Shown piece by piece: positions 41,846 to 50,880 of a stretch of 64,000 nt of DNA (position 1 is its first letter; every line of letters starts with the position of its first letter). The DNA is from Burkholderia ambifaria AMMD (GTDB lineage: Bacteria; Pseudomonadota; Gammaproteobacteria; Burkholderiales; Burkholderiaceae). The stretch covers positions 1,116,001-1,180,000 of the forward strand of contig NC_008392.1 in the NCBI RefSeq assembly GCF_000203915.1, in the 5' to 3' direction. The notes beneath the pieces were generated by a model. That model was not told where the DNA came from. It ran no database searches and worked only from the letters and a program-made list of their open reading frames with translations. A program made the translations under genes and the position numbers.

Positions 41846-43126
41846 ATGTTACCTAATCGACGTGAACGGGCGAAGGCGCCGGGGCTTGAATCCGGCGACA
41901 GGACGGCTGCTTGTCGGCCAGTGGCCGCCGTGGCGGCGAGCACGTCGTGGCTGGCGGTCCTGACCATCGCGGCGATCGTGCTGAACGGATGCACGCTGGC
42001 GCCGGGCATGAGCTTCAGCGACAGTTCGGCAGGGGGCGCCGCGACCACCGCACGGTTTGGCGACGCGTCGCGCGCGGTCCACGATGCCAGAGGCACCGGC
42101 GGGAAGGGCTCGGCTGCATCCGGACGCGATTCGGCCCCGGCGGGCTCGCTGATCGAGATCAATGACGAGCTGATCCGTACCGAACGCGCCGCCGTCGAAC
42201 CGGGCATTCCCACCAAAGTGCGCAAACTGTTTGCCCGGCCCGGCCCCTATACGCTCGGTCCCGGCGATGTGTTGAGCATCGTCGTCTGGGATCATCCGGA
42301 GCTCAACATGCCGCCCCCGACGATCGGCGCCGGCGCGGACGCAGCCGGATCGAACTCGGTCGTCGCCGGCTATACGGTCGATTCCGGTGGCAACGTGCAA
42401 TTTGCCTATGCCGGCCCGATCAAGCTGAGCGGCCTGACCGAGATGAAAGCGCGCGACCTGCTGGCGTCGAAGATCGCTCGCTACATCCGCAACCCGCAGG
42501 TGACGCTGCGCATACAGGCATATCGCAGCAAGCGAGTCTATCTCGACGGAGAAGTGCGCAACCCGGGCATCCAGATCCTCAACGACCTGCCGATGACGTT
42601 GCCCGAGGCGATCAACCGGGCGGGCGGCTTTACCGCGAACGGCGATCGTGCGGCGGTCGCGGTGACGCGTGGCGACGATACCGCCGTCGTCGACATCGCC
42701 GCGATGATCGAAAAGGGCATCAATCCGGACAAGATCCTGCTGCGCGATGGCGACCTCGTGCGCGTGTACTCCGTGAACGACCGAAAGGTGTTCGTGCTGG
42801 GCGAAGTCGGGCGCGCGACCTCGTTGCCGCTCAACAACGGACGGCTGTCGCTGAACGAGGCCCTCGGGTCCGCCGGTGGGGTCAGCCAATACTCGGGCGA
42901 TGCCGGGCAGGTGTATGTCGTGCGCAACAAGCGTCCTGGCAAACCGGAAATTTTCCATCTCGACGCGCGATCGCCGGTCGCAATGGCGCTGGCCAACGAC
43001 TTCGAACTGAAGCCGAACGATGTCGTGTTCGTCGATGCGTCGCCGCTCGTTCGCTGGAGCCGCGTCATCAACATGCTGCTGCCGAGCGCGCAGACCCTCG
43101 CCACCGGTCGAAACGCTGCGTACTGA
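41846..43126 (+). CDS. Polysaccharide export outer-membrane lipoprotein (Wza/BceE type)
   Basis: 426 residues. A signal peptide with lipobox LNGC (mature N-terminal Cys about residue 48) points to the outer membrane. A poly-export domain follows (YTLGPGDVLSIVVWDHPEL), then two SLBB repeats (VYLDGEVRNPG..., VFVLGEVGRAT...), and an amphipathic C-terminal stretch (PLVRWSRVINMLLPS) like that which forms the Wza outer-membrane barrel. It should form the export channel for the polysaccharide made by this locus, together with the Wzc-type kinase encoded further on. Similar to BceE of cepacian export, but the rest of the locus is not the bce operon. Start: ATG at 41846, nine bases after AAGAGG; an upstream start at 41804 is less likely. 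Confidence 0.9.
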   Translation: MLPNRRERAKAPGLESGDRTAACRPVAAVAASTSWLAVLTIAAIVLNGCTLAPGMSFSDSSAGGAATTARFGDASRAVHDARGTGGKGSAASGRDSAPAGSLIEINDELIRTERAAVEPGIPTKVRKLFARPGPYTLGPGDVLSIVVWDHPELNMPPPTIGAGADAAGSNSVVAGYTVDSGGNVQFAYAGPIKLSGLTEMKARDLLASKIARYIRNPQVTLRIQAYRSKRVYLDGEVRNPGIQILNDLPMTLPEAINRAGGFTANGDRAAVAVTRGDDTAVVDIAAMIEKGINPDKILLRDGDLVRVYSVNDRKVFVLGEVGRATSLPLNNGRLSLNEALGSAGGVSQYSGDAGQVYVVRNKRPGKPEIFHLDARSPVAMALANDFELKPNDVVFVDASPLVRWSRVINMLLPSAQTLATGRNAAY

Positions 43127-43532
43127 CGGCGGGCGGGACTCTGTAACCCTTCGTTTTCCGATCATTCAGCGCGCCGTCCTGGCGGCGCGCTGAATGATCG
43201 CGTCCATCCCATCGATCATGTTGTTGGAACCACGAAGCGTACGCGTCATGCCATTGGTTGCTCATACACCTATATCGATGAATCTCTCAAGCCTTGGTCT
43301 CGCATCGCCGCTCGTATGCGAGTGTGCTCTAACACACCGTAACGGAGGCCACGTGCGCATAACCTTCTTCCTTGAGATGCGTCACCTGATTCGATTCATC
43401 GAGTCCGGGCCATTTGCCGATGCGCACGAAGGCGTTTCCCCGTCGATCGATGCGCATGCCGGGCTTTGACGAACACGAAAGGGTGCCGACGGGATTCGGC
43501 GTATCAAAGACACAATCGATGGAGACGTTTCC
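43127..43532. other. Intergenic region with a strong hairpin
   Basis: 406 bases between the exporter gene and the ATP-grasp gene. It begins with the 18-bp hairpin listed separately. The rest contains a possible 38-codon frame from a GTG at 43353 (after GGAGG, spacing 4) that has no recognisable features; I do not call it a gene. The size of the gap suggests a second promoter for the downstream modification genes. Confidence 0.4.
43159..43200 (+). terminator. Perfect 18-bp inverted repeat, 6-nt loop
   Basis: Left arm 43159-43176, loop TCCTGG, right arm 43183-43200, all 18 pairs matched. It lies 33 bases after the stop of the exporter gene. There is no T-run after it on the plus strand, while TTCGTTTT stands just before it, so it fits a terminator read from the opposite strand, an mRNA-stabilising 3' hairpin, or a partial terminator that lowers expression of the genes downstream. 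Confidence 0.6.
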
Positions 43533-44750
43533 ATGTCGCACGCATACGATTCTGACCAGAAGGTCGCGGTTGTCGTGGTCGGGTGCTCGCTCAACGGGCT
43601 GGGCGTTGTCCGCTCGCTCGCCCGCGAGCGGGTTCCGATCGTCGCGGTGGATTGCAAACGAATCGGGCCGGCCTTGTGGTCGCGCCATGTCCGCGGGCAT
43701 TTGATCCGAAGCTTCGTGGGGCGCAAGTTTGTCGACGACATGGCGCGTCTCGGCGCGATGTTCGAGCGTCCCCCGGTGCTCCTGCTGACGGATGAGGATG
43801 CCGTTCATTCCGTTTCCGAGAACCGCGAGGAGCTGGCGAAATGGTTCTGCTTCTGTCTACCCGAGGATCGCAACGTCAAGCTCATGAGCAACAAGTCGTC
43901 GTTTCATGAATTTGCGTGGCAGCACGGGTTCCCGGTTCCGCGCTCCGTCATTCTGCAGACTCAGGCCGACCTCGGCCTGCTCGCCGAGCTGCGCTTTCCG
44001 TGCGTGCTGAAGCCCGACGACAAGCGCTACGTGCTGACGGGGAAGAAGGACCGGGCGGTGCGCGTGCGGACGTTGAGCGAGGCGCGTGAACACGCGGTCG
44101 TCATGCTCAGTTCACCGGGCGGCATCGTCGCGCAGGAATGGATCGAGGGGCCGGGCAGCAATATCCATTTCACACTCTTCTATCGCGGAGCGGGCGGGGA
44201 AGTCGTCAGCGTGTTCACCGGCCGCAAGATCCTGAGCGATCCTCCCGACATCGGCAATACGGCGATTTGCGTCGCCGCGGATGAAGCGCGCGATGTCCTC
44301 GAGCCGATGACGCTGGACTTCGCGGAGCGCGCGGGCATGGTGGGCATGGGCAGCATGGAATACAAATGGGACGACAACTACAAGGAATTCGTGATGATCG
44401 AGCCGACCGTCGGCAGGACGGACTGGCAGGAGGAAATCGCGACGCTGTGCGGGGTCAATATTCCCGCGGCCGCGTATCGATACGAACTCGGCTTTCCGCC
44501 ATTGCCCGCTCGAACGCATCATGCAGCGGTCGCGTGGCGCGCGACCTTCCTCGACCGGCCTCCGCCCCGCCTGACGGGTGCCGATACGAGGATGATCGAC
44601 GGCTACTTCCGTTGGAACGATCCGTTGCCCGCGTTGCAGTTTTACTGCGCGATCGGTCCTCTGCGCCGCGTCGTCAGAGGATGGCGGGAAAAAAAGCGTA
44701 CGCGGATTGCTCGACAAATACTCAGGGAGGCAAAGAATGCCATCGACTGA
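43533..44750 (+). CDS. ATP-grasp ligase of unknown substrate
   Basis: 405 residues with an ATP-grasp fold: an N-terminal pre-ATP-grasp region (VVVGCSLNGLGVVRSLA), a central ATP-binding part (FPCVLKPDD, GIVAQEWIEGPG) and the metal-binding end (MEYKWDDNYKEFVMIEPTVGR). Enzymes of this fold join a carboxylate to an amine or thiol through an acyl-phosphate. Here it lies in an exopolysaccharide locus, overlaps the next gene (FAD oxidoreductase) by 14 bases and precedes a polysaccharide deacetylase. One reading is that it attaches an amino acid or similar acid to an amino sugar freed by the deacetylase; this is inference only. Start: ATG at 43533, eight bases after GGAG. No signal peptide, so cytoplasmic. 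Confidence 0.8.
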   Translation: MSHAYDSDQKVAVVVVGCSLNGLGVVRSLARERVPIVAVDCKRIGPALWSRHVRGHLIRSFVGRKFVDDMARLGAMFERPPVLLLTDEDAVHSVSENREELAKWFCFCLPEDRNVKLMSNKSSFHEFAWQHGFPVPRSVILQTQADLGLLAELRFPCVLKPDDKRYVLTGKKDRAVRVRTLSEAREHAVVMLSSPGGIVAQEWIEGPGSNIHFTLFYRGAGGEVVSVFTGRKILSDPPDIGNTAICVAADEARDVLEPMTLDFAERAGMVGMGSMEYKWDDNYKEFVMIEPTVGRTDWQEEIATLCGVNIPAAAYRYELGFPPLPARTHHAAVAWRATFLDRPPPRLTGADTRMIDGYFRWNDPLPALQFYCAIGPLRRVVRGWREKKRTRIARQILREAKNAID

Positions 44751-46005
44751 CACGGTAATTATTGGCGCAGGTCCGTACGGCTTGTCGCTCGCGACACATC
44801 TGAAGGCCGCCGGCGTGCCGCATCAAATCCTCGGTCAGCCGATGTGCGCGTGGCGAAACTACATGCCGCCCGGCATGCTCATGCGTTCGGAGGCATTTGC
44901 TTCGAATCTCTGTGCGCCGCGACGCGGCTATACGCTGAAGGACTATTGCCGGGTGAAGGGCATCCCGTATCAGCCGGTGGGCATGAAGCTGACATTGGAA
45001 ACCTTCGTCGACTACGGGCTTTGGTTCCAATCAACGCTGGCCGCCGAGACCCGGCCGGTCGAAGTCGTCGACCTGCGCCGCAGCGACGATGGCTTCAACC
45101 TGAGCCTGAGCGACGGCAGCACGCTGGACGCGCGCAGGGTGGTGATGGCGCTGGGCCTCAAGGGATTTGCCCACACACCGCCGGCGCTGCAGGGATTGCC
45201 GGATACCTACGTGTCGCATTCCGAAAAGTACGGCAGCCTGACGTGGGCCGCCGGACGGGACATCGTCATCGTCGGTGGCGGGCAATCGGCGCTCGGGCTG
45301 GCTGCACTGCTGAACGAAGTGGGCGCAAGCGTTCGCGTGCTGGTGCGAGATCAGTCGGTGGACTGGAATCCGACGCCGGAAACCGAGCGCTCGTTCGTGT
45401 CGAAAATGCGGAGTCCGGACGCAGGCCTGGGCCGTGGCTGGCGAACGCATGTGCTGTGCGAATATCCGCAGATCTTTCACGCGCTGAGCCCGCGATTGCG
45501 CAAGCATCTCATCGAGCGATTGCATGGGCCGTCCGGCGCGTGGTGGCTGCATGATCGCGTCGTCGACAAAATCCCGATCGCCGTCGGCACGGAAGTACGA
45601 AGCGCGGCAATCGATGACGACAAGGTGGCGCTGCGGGTCGCGAACGGGAACGGAGAGTCGACCGTCACGGCTTCGCATGTCATTGTCGCCACCGGATTCA
45701 AGACCGACATGACGCGGCACACGTTCATTTCGAAAGAAATCATGGATTCGATTTCACTCTTCAGCGGCGGGCCGGAGCTGACGAGTCACTTCGAGACGAC
45801 GGTGCGCGGGCTTTACGTGATCGGCCCGGCTTCCGCGCAATCCTTTGGTCCGGTGATGCGTTTCGTCTACGGGGCAAAACACGCCGCTCCGCACGTGGCA
45901 TTGCACATCGGCAACGCGCACCGAAGCGAGACGGCGAAGATCGGATGGCGCGACGCGGCGGGCCAACTCCTCGAGCCGACGAGCGAGCGAGACGGTTCGT
46001 TATAG
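44737..46005 (+). CDS. FAD/NAD(P)-dependent oxidoreductase
   Basis: 422 residues with two dinucleotide-binding motifs: FAD site VIIGAGPYGLSLA near residue 6 and NAD(P) site IVIVGGGQSALGLA near residue 175, plus the ATGFKTD motif typical of flavin-dependent N-hydroxylating monooxygenases and their relatives. It resembles the ornithine/lysine N-monooxygenase superfamily in layout, but the substrate is unknown. The start ATG at 44737 follows GGGAGG by 7 bases and overlaps the end of the ATP-grasp gene by 14 bases, so the two are probably made together and act on the same molecule. Context suggests it oxidises a sugar substituent or an amino acid that becomes part of the polysaccharide; no direct evidence. 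Confidence 0.8.
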   Translation: MPSTDTVIIGAGPYGLSLATHLKAAGVPHQILGQPMCAWRNYMPPGMLMRSEAFASNLCAPRRGYTLKDYCRVKGIPYQPVGMKLTLETFVDYGLWFQSTLAAETRPVEVVDLRRSDDGFNLSLSDGSTLDARRVVMALGLKGFAHTPPALQGLPDTYVSHSEKYGSLTWAAGRDIVIVGGGQSALGLAALLNEVGASVRVLVRDQSVDWNPTPETERSFVSKMRSPDAGLGRGWRTHVLCEYPQIFHALSPRLRKHLIERLHGPSGAWWLHDRVVDKIPIAVGTEVRSAAIDDDKVALRVANGNGESTVTASHVIVATGFKTDMTRHTFISKEIMDSISLFSGGPELTSHFETTVRGLYVIGPASAQSFGPVMRFVYGAKHAAPHVALHIGNAHRSETAKIGWRDAAGQLLEPTSERDGSL

Positions 46006-46084
46006 GAAACCGGCACCAGCGCACCGTTGCTGAACGAAACCATTCGAATCGGTTGCTCGAATGCAACGATACGGAGAGTCGACG

Positions 46085-46969
46085 ATGATCTCGGGTAAAG
46101 CAATGTTGAGAGAGATCCTTTCGCGATGTGTGATGCTGTTCGGCATCGACCATATCGTTCGCGTGTTGCTATGGCGCGATCGAGTGGCGATCCTGCTCTA
46201 CCACGACCCCGATCCGGCGACGCTGGATCGGCACCTCACCTACCTGAAAACCATCTGCGATCTCGTGCCGCTCGACGCACGCGGTTTGCCGGGGAACGGG
46301 CGTCCGCGCGCGGCCATCACGTTTGACGACGGACTGGCGGGGAATGCCCGCCTGCTGCCGATCTTCATCAAGCACCAGGTGCGGCCGACGATTTTCCTGT
46401 GCAGCCGCATTGTCTGCCGGCCGCGCAGACACTGGTGGTTGCATCCCGCCGCGGAGCGGCTTGGCGTCGAGCGCCTGAAGCGCCTCGCGAACGATCAACG
46501 CCTCGCCGAGCTACGTGTGCACGGCTTTGACCAGGATGGCGACGACGAGCCGACAGGGCTGAACCTGCAACAGCTCGAAGCGATGCGCCCATTCGTGGAT
46601 TTTCAGGCGCATACGCGCTTTCACCCGATACTGACGCGCTGCGGCGACAGCGAATGCAAAGCGGAAATCATCGAATCCCGGCGTGAAGTCGAGGCGTTGA
46701 CCGGCAACCGTTGCGAACACTTCGCCTATCCGAACGGCAATTACGGCAAGCGGGAAATCAATCTGCTGAAGGCGGCGGGGTACAAGAGCGCGCGAACCTG
46801 CGATGTCGGCTGGAACGATCACCGTAGCGACGCGTTTCGTCTGAAAACCATCATCATCGACGATCGCGCATCGCTCCGGTGGTTCATCTGCAATTTGACG
46901 GGCATCCCGCCGTTTTTGGGTTATCTGCGCAAGGGCGGCGGTTTGCGCGGGCATTTTCCCCAGTTCTGA
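46085..46969 (+). CDS. Polysaccharide deacetylase family protein (NodB fold)
   Basis: 294 residues. The NodB motifs are visible: AAITFDDG (catalytic Asp and metal Asp) and HTRFHPIL (the H-x3-H metal site), then FAYPNGNYG. An unusual feature is the long insert between motif 1 and 2 (about residues 95-165, Trp/Arg-rich RRHWWLHPAAERLG). Short hydrophobic N-terminus (LREILSRCVMLFGIDHIVRVLL) may be a membrane anchor rather than a cleaved signal. It would remove N- or O-acetyl groups from a sugar. Follows the oxidoreductase by 79 bases, same strand. Start: ATG at 46085, eight bases after GGAG. Confidence 0.85.
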   Translation: MISGKAMLREILSRCVMLFGIDHIVRVLLWRDRVAILLYHDPDPATLDRHLTYLKTICDLVPLDARGLPGNGRPRAAITFDDGLAGNARLLPIFIKHQVRPTIFLCSRIVCRPRRHWWLHPAAERLGVERLKRLANDQRLAELRVHGFDQDGDDEPTGLNLQQLEAMRPFVDFQAHTRFHPILTRCGDSECKAEIIESRREVEALTGNRCEHFAYPNGNYGKREINLLKAAGYKSARTCDVGWNDHRSDAFRLKTIIIDDRASLRWFICNLTGIPPFLGYLRKGGGLRGHFPQF

Positions 46970-47140
46970 TCCGGCCGCGACCCTGTCGATACGCGAGCGC
47001 GCGCCGATATGGAACGTGCAATGTGCGCTGGTGAACATACACGGCGCCGGCCGATGACAGACTACGGATATCGCAAGACGAACGACGTCGCTTGCGGATA
47101 TTTCGGATTTCGAAAGAGTCGTGCGTAAGGAGTATTCGAC

Positions 47141-49486
47141 ATGATTGCCCGACAGCTTGAAATGGGGACGATCGATGCCAGCGATGAAACCGGCGGTTCG
47201 TCTCCGAAGGAGATGATGCGTTTCGTCATCGACAACATCTGGACCGTCATCCTCATCACCGCGGCGGTGACGATCGCGGCGAGCCTTTACTGCGTGTTCG
47301 CCACGCGCGTTTACTCCGCCGATGCGATTCTGCAGGTCGATCGATCGAATTCCGGCGGGCTGAGCATCGCTGCGCAGCCGACCGCGCAGACCCAGCAGCA
47401 GCCAGCCACGCCCATGGCGCAGCTGAGCCAGACCGAAATACAAATCATCCGCAGCCGCTCGGTGCTGACGCCGATCATCGAGCAATACCGGTTGTTCGTG
47501 TCCGTTACGCCGCGCACAGTCCCGGTGCTCGGCCAGATTGCCGAGCGATTTGCGACGCCCGGCCAGCTCGCCGCGCCCTGGCTGGGACTGAGCGACTACG
47601 GCTGGGGCGGAGAACGAGCCGATATTGCCGTCCTGGATGTGCCGGCCAGTCTCGAGAGCAAGGACCTGCAATTGATCGCGCTGCAACATGGCGGCTATCG
47701 CCTTGCCGATCCGAATGGACGGGTGCTGGTGGAAGGGACGGTGGGCAAGGAGGCGACCGGCAATGGCGTGCGGATCCGGATTACGCAACTGGTGGCGCAC
47801 TCGGGGATGCGCTTCGGCGTCGTCCGTTATAACGACATCGACGCCATGCAGCGCTTCTTGCGCGATCTGCGGGTGAGCGAGCAGGGCGCGGATACCGGCC
47901 TCATCAAGGTTTCCTACGAGAGTGCCGACCCCGCGCGTGCCACCGCGGTCGCCAACGATATCGCGCAGAACTACATGGCCTCGCATATTGCATACCGTCA
48001 GGACGAGGCCACCCGGATGCTGGCCTTCGTCAACGGCGAGCTGCCGCGCCTGCGTACCGAGATGAAGGAGGCGGAAGACAAGCTCACCAAGCATCAGGCG
48101 ACGACCGCTTCGCTGCAGCCGGCCAGCGAGAGCCAGGTCTACCTGCAAGGGATCATGGACTTCGACCGACAGATCGCGACGCTCTCGATTCAGCGCACGC
48201 AAATGCTCGAGCGTTTCACGACGGAGAGCGCGCAAGTCCGGACTATCGATCAGCAGCTCGGCCAGCTCAACATGGCGAAGCGCAATTTCGAGGCCCGCTT
48301 TGCCAGCATGCCTGCCGCCGCGCGCCAGTCGGCCGATCTGACACGCGATGCGAAAGTGGCCGAGCAGATCTACGTGGCAATGGTCGGCAAGGCAAACGAG
48401 TTGTCGGTCACGCGTGCCGGCACGATCGGCAACGCGCACATTCTCGATGCCGCCGTGCGACCCGCGGCGCCGATCAAGCCGCAGAGCGCCTTCATCATCC
48501 CCATCGGCGGCGTGCTGGGGCTCATGTGCGGCGTGTTGTTCGTCACCGTCCCGCGCCGGTTCTCGTCGAAGATCGAGGATCCGGTTGCCGTCGAGCGGCG
48601 CTTCCGGCTATCCGGTCTGGGCGTGATCCCGTTCAGCGAAGAACAGGTCAGGCTCTCGCGTTGCCTGCAGCAGGTCGATGCAACGCAACGCGAGCCGGAT
48701 GCGTGCGGCGATGCGTCGGCTCCCCGTATTCCGGACGGACGTGCAGGCGTCCCGGATGAAGCCGCGCCGCCGGTGTGCGACTTGCGCGCCACGCTGCTGG
48801 CGATGCGGTGCCCTCAGGATGTGTCGGTCGAGGCGCTGCGCTGCGTGCGCACCGCGGTCGTCAGCGAGATGGCGGACGTGCCCAGCAAGGTGCTGGTGAT
48901 CACGAGCCCGACGCCGTCGACTGGCAAGAGCTTCGTCGCGTCCAACCTTGCCGTGCTCCTGGCGGAAACGGGCAGTCGGGTGCTGTTGATCGACGCCGAC
49001 TTGCGGCGCGGCAATCTCGCCGCTCGCTTCGGGCAGCCGCGCGCATGCGGTCTTGCCGATCTGCTGGCCGGGCACATCGAAGCACGTCAGGCGATTCGGC
49101 CGATCATCGACGACAGGTTGTCGTTCATCTCGACGGGGCCGTATACCGCCAATCCGTCGGTATTGCTGTCGACGCCGCGGATGAACGAATTGCTGAACGA
49201 GTTCCGTGCCAGTTTCGACTTCGTCATCGTCGATTCGCCGCCGGTGCTGGCCGTCAGCGATGCGTCGATGGCAGCGGGCAGCGCCGACGCGACGATTCTC
49301 GTGCTGCGTGCCAACGTGCAGACCGAGCGCGAGATCGAGGAAACGCTGAGCCGGCTCGAGCGGGCAGGCGCGCGGGTGATCGGCCCGGTGTTCAATGCCG
49401 TCGCGATCCGGCGCAGCGACAAGCGCCTTTACCAATACACGAGCGCCTATATCGCCGACGAGCCGGCCAGGTGGCAAATCAACTAA
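47141..49486 (+). CDS. Wzc/BceF-type polysaccharide co-polymerase and tyrosine kinase
   Basis: 781 residues. N-terminal Wzz domain with a transmembrane segment at about 32-53, a long periplasmic coiled-coil part (about 290-410), a second transmembrane segment at about 450-470, then a cytoplasmic BY-kinase: Walker A SPTPSTGKS (about 588), Walker A' VLLIDADLRRG (about 615) and VIVDSPPVLAVSD. The C-terminal tail carries three Tyr (LYQYTSAY), fewer than in many homologues. It controls chain length and export together with the Wza-like lipoprotein. The matching low-molecular-weight phosphatase (Wzb/BceD) is not encoded in this locus. Start: ATG at 47141, after AAGGAG. Confidence 0.92.
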   Translation: MIARQLEMGTIDASDETGGSSPKEMMRFVIDNIWTVILITAAVTIAASLYCVFATRVYSADAILQVDRSNSGGLSIAAQPTAQTQQQPATPMAQLSQTEIQIIRSRSVLTPIIEQYRLFVSVTPRTVPVLGQIAERFATPGQLAAPWLGLSDYGWGGERADIAVLDVPASLESKDLQLIALQHGGYRLADPNGRVLVEGTVGKEATGNGVRIRITQLVAHSGMRFGVVRYNDIDAMQRFLRDLRVSEQGADTGLIKVSYESADPARATAVANDIAQNYMASHIAYRQDEATRMLAFVNGELPRLRTEMKEAEDKLTKHQATTASLQPASESQVYLQGIMDFDRQIATLSIQRTQMLERFTTESAQVRTIDQQLGQLNMAKRNFEARFASMPAAARQSADLTRDAKVAEQIYVAMVGKANELSVTRAGTIGNAHILDAAVRPAAPIKPQSAFIIPIGGVLGLMCGVLFVTVPRRFSSKIEDPVAVERRFRLSGLGVIPFSEEQVRLSRCLQQVDATQREPDACGDASAPRIPDGRAGVPDEAAPPVCDLRATLLAMRCPQDVSVEALRCVRTAVVSEMADVPSKVLVITSPTPSTGKSFVASNLAVLLAETGSRVLLIDADLRRGNLAARFGQPRACGLADLLAGHIEARQAIRPIIDDRLSFISTGPYTANPSVLLSTPRMNELLNEFRASFDFVIVDSPPVLAVSDASMAAGSADATILVLRANVQTEREIEETLSRLERAGARVIGPVFNAVAIRRSDKRLYQYTSAYIADEPARWQIN

Positions 49487-49492
49487 CGACGT

Positions 49493-49517
49493 CGCCGGCG
49501 CCCCGAGGGCGCCGGTG
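49493..49517 (+). terminator. GC-rich hairpin after the tyrosine-kinase gene
   Basis: Arms 49493-49502 and 49508-49517 pair over 10 positions (one G-T) around a 5-base loop, starting seven bases after the TAA. It is followed by GAAAACA rather than a T-run, so termination would be weak. It may set a step-down between the kinase and polymerase genes. Confidence 0.4.
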
Positions 49518-49551
49518 AAAACACTATCCGACACCATTCGAGCTGCTTGCC

Positions 49552-50880
49552 GTGGTCTACATCACGCTCATCGCGCTGCTTTTCAGCATCACGAACTTCA
49601 TCCCGGTCAGTGCGATCGGCTTCGCGCCGATTTGCCTCTGCGCGTGGCGCTTGTTCGACCGGCGTTATCCGCCGTTCGTGACCTGCTTGTCCGTCTTCGG
49701 GCTGTTGGCGTTGGGCTCGACGCTGCTTTACGACCCGCAAGCATTGCTGTCGTACGATTTCTACCGCCACGACGGCAACTTCTTCGTGTCCTATGCGCCG
49801 ATTCTTGCCGGTTGCCTGTATTCGCATGATCTGGATCTCGACAAGGCGCTGAGACGCTTCTTCGTGTTTGCCGTGCTCGCGAACCTGCCGCCCTATGCCG
49901 TCTATGTCGCGCAAAACGGCCTGTTGGCGATATTTTCGAACGCCAACGACTCGTTCGGCAGCTACTTCATTGCCCGTAACGCCGCCGGCGGTTTCCTCGC
50001 GATGCTGTTCTGTCTCGGCTTGGCCTGCTACGTGAAGCGCCACGACAAGCTCGTGCTCGGGTTGCTCGTCCTCAACGCGATGTTCGTGTTTTCCACCTAC
50101 AGTCGCGGATCGATGCTGGGGATGGCGACCGCAATCGCGTATCTATTGCTGGGCCGCAAGCGCTGGTTGGTGGCGGTGCTGATGGCCGCGGCAGTGGCGT
50201 TCTCCTTCGGCGCGGCCTGGAACCACACGCAATCGGCAGTCGACTACATGGCCCACGAGCACACGGTGCGGGATGTGGACGCGAAAACGGCCAACGTGGA
50301 CGTGCGCTTCGGATGGCTGTGGCCGCGGGCATTGGCGTATTTCGAGGCAAGCCCGATCATCGGGATGGGTGTCGGGTCGTTCGACGACGAAGTGCATGAC
50401 GTCGTGAACTATTTCGGTGTGGTCGGCCAGCCGCGGGACGTCACCGTGCTCCATACCGATGCGCATGCACACAATTCCTACCTGCATATCGCCGCGGAGC
50501 TGGGCGTGATCGGTCTCGCGCTGATGCTCGCCTTCTATTGGCATCTCGTCAAATGGGCAGTGGAAGGCGCCGCATCGACGCTGCCTGCGCGCCGCAGCAG
50601 TGTCGGCGCGTATACGTTCGTCGAGTTGTCATCGGTGTGCCTGCTCGCGATGGGCACGACGGAGCACCGCCTGACCACGCCGTCGAATGTCCTGATTCTT
50701 GCGCTGGTCGTGTCGTTGCTGCTGTCGTGGCGCGTGCGGCGCGCGGGTGGGGCAGCAAAAGTGGCGCGTGCCGCTCCGCGCGGCGTGGCGCTTACGGCAG
50801 CGGCGTCACGACGAGATAGCCAAGGCACGGGCACGGTTTGTCGTCAGCGCCGGGTCGCGGCTCCGGTACGTAGAAGCTGA
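49552..50880 (+). CDS. O-antigen ligase/Wzy-type polymerase
   Basis: 442 residues, strongly hydrophobic, about ten membrane segments, with a large periplasmic loop (about 225-300) that includes the segment HTDAHAHNSYLHIAAELGVIGL. This His-rich loop followed by a membrane helix is the signature of the Wzy_C/O-antigen ligase family. It should polymerise lipid-linked repeat units at the outer face of the inner membrane. Start: GTG at 49552 with only a weak GAGC upstream. The last 30 residues are Arg/Ala-rich, and 89 bases of the 3' end overlap the 3' end of the glycoside hydrolase gene on the other strand. Confidence 0.85.
   Translation: MVYITLIALLFSITNFIPVSAIGFAPICLCAWRLFDRRYPPFVTCLSVFGLLALGSTLLYDPQALLSYDFYRHDGNFFVSYAPILAGCLYSHDLDLDKALRRFFVFAVLANLPPYAVYVAQNGLLAIFSNANDSFGSYFIARNAAGGFLAMLFCLGLACYVKRHDKLVLGLLVLNAMFVFSTYSRGSMLGMATAIAYLLLGRKRWLVAVLMAAAVAFSFGAAWNHTQSAVDYMAHEHTVRDVDAKTANVDVRFGWLWPRALAYFEASPIIGMGVGSFDDEVHDVVNYFGVVGQPRDVTVLHTDAHAHNSYLHIAAELGVIGLALMLAFYWHLVKWAVEGAASTLPARRSSVGAYTFVELSSVCLLAMGTTEHRLTTPSNVLILALVVSLLLSWRVRRAGGAAKVARAAPRGVALTAAASRRDSQGTGTVCRQRRVAAPVRRS

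Noticed and set aside
43353..43469. A 38-codon frame starting GTG after GGAGG in the gap before the ATP-grasp gene
   Set aside because: Spacing is short, the peptide has no recognisable feature, and nothing else supports it.
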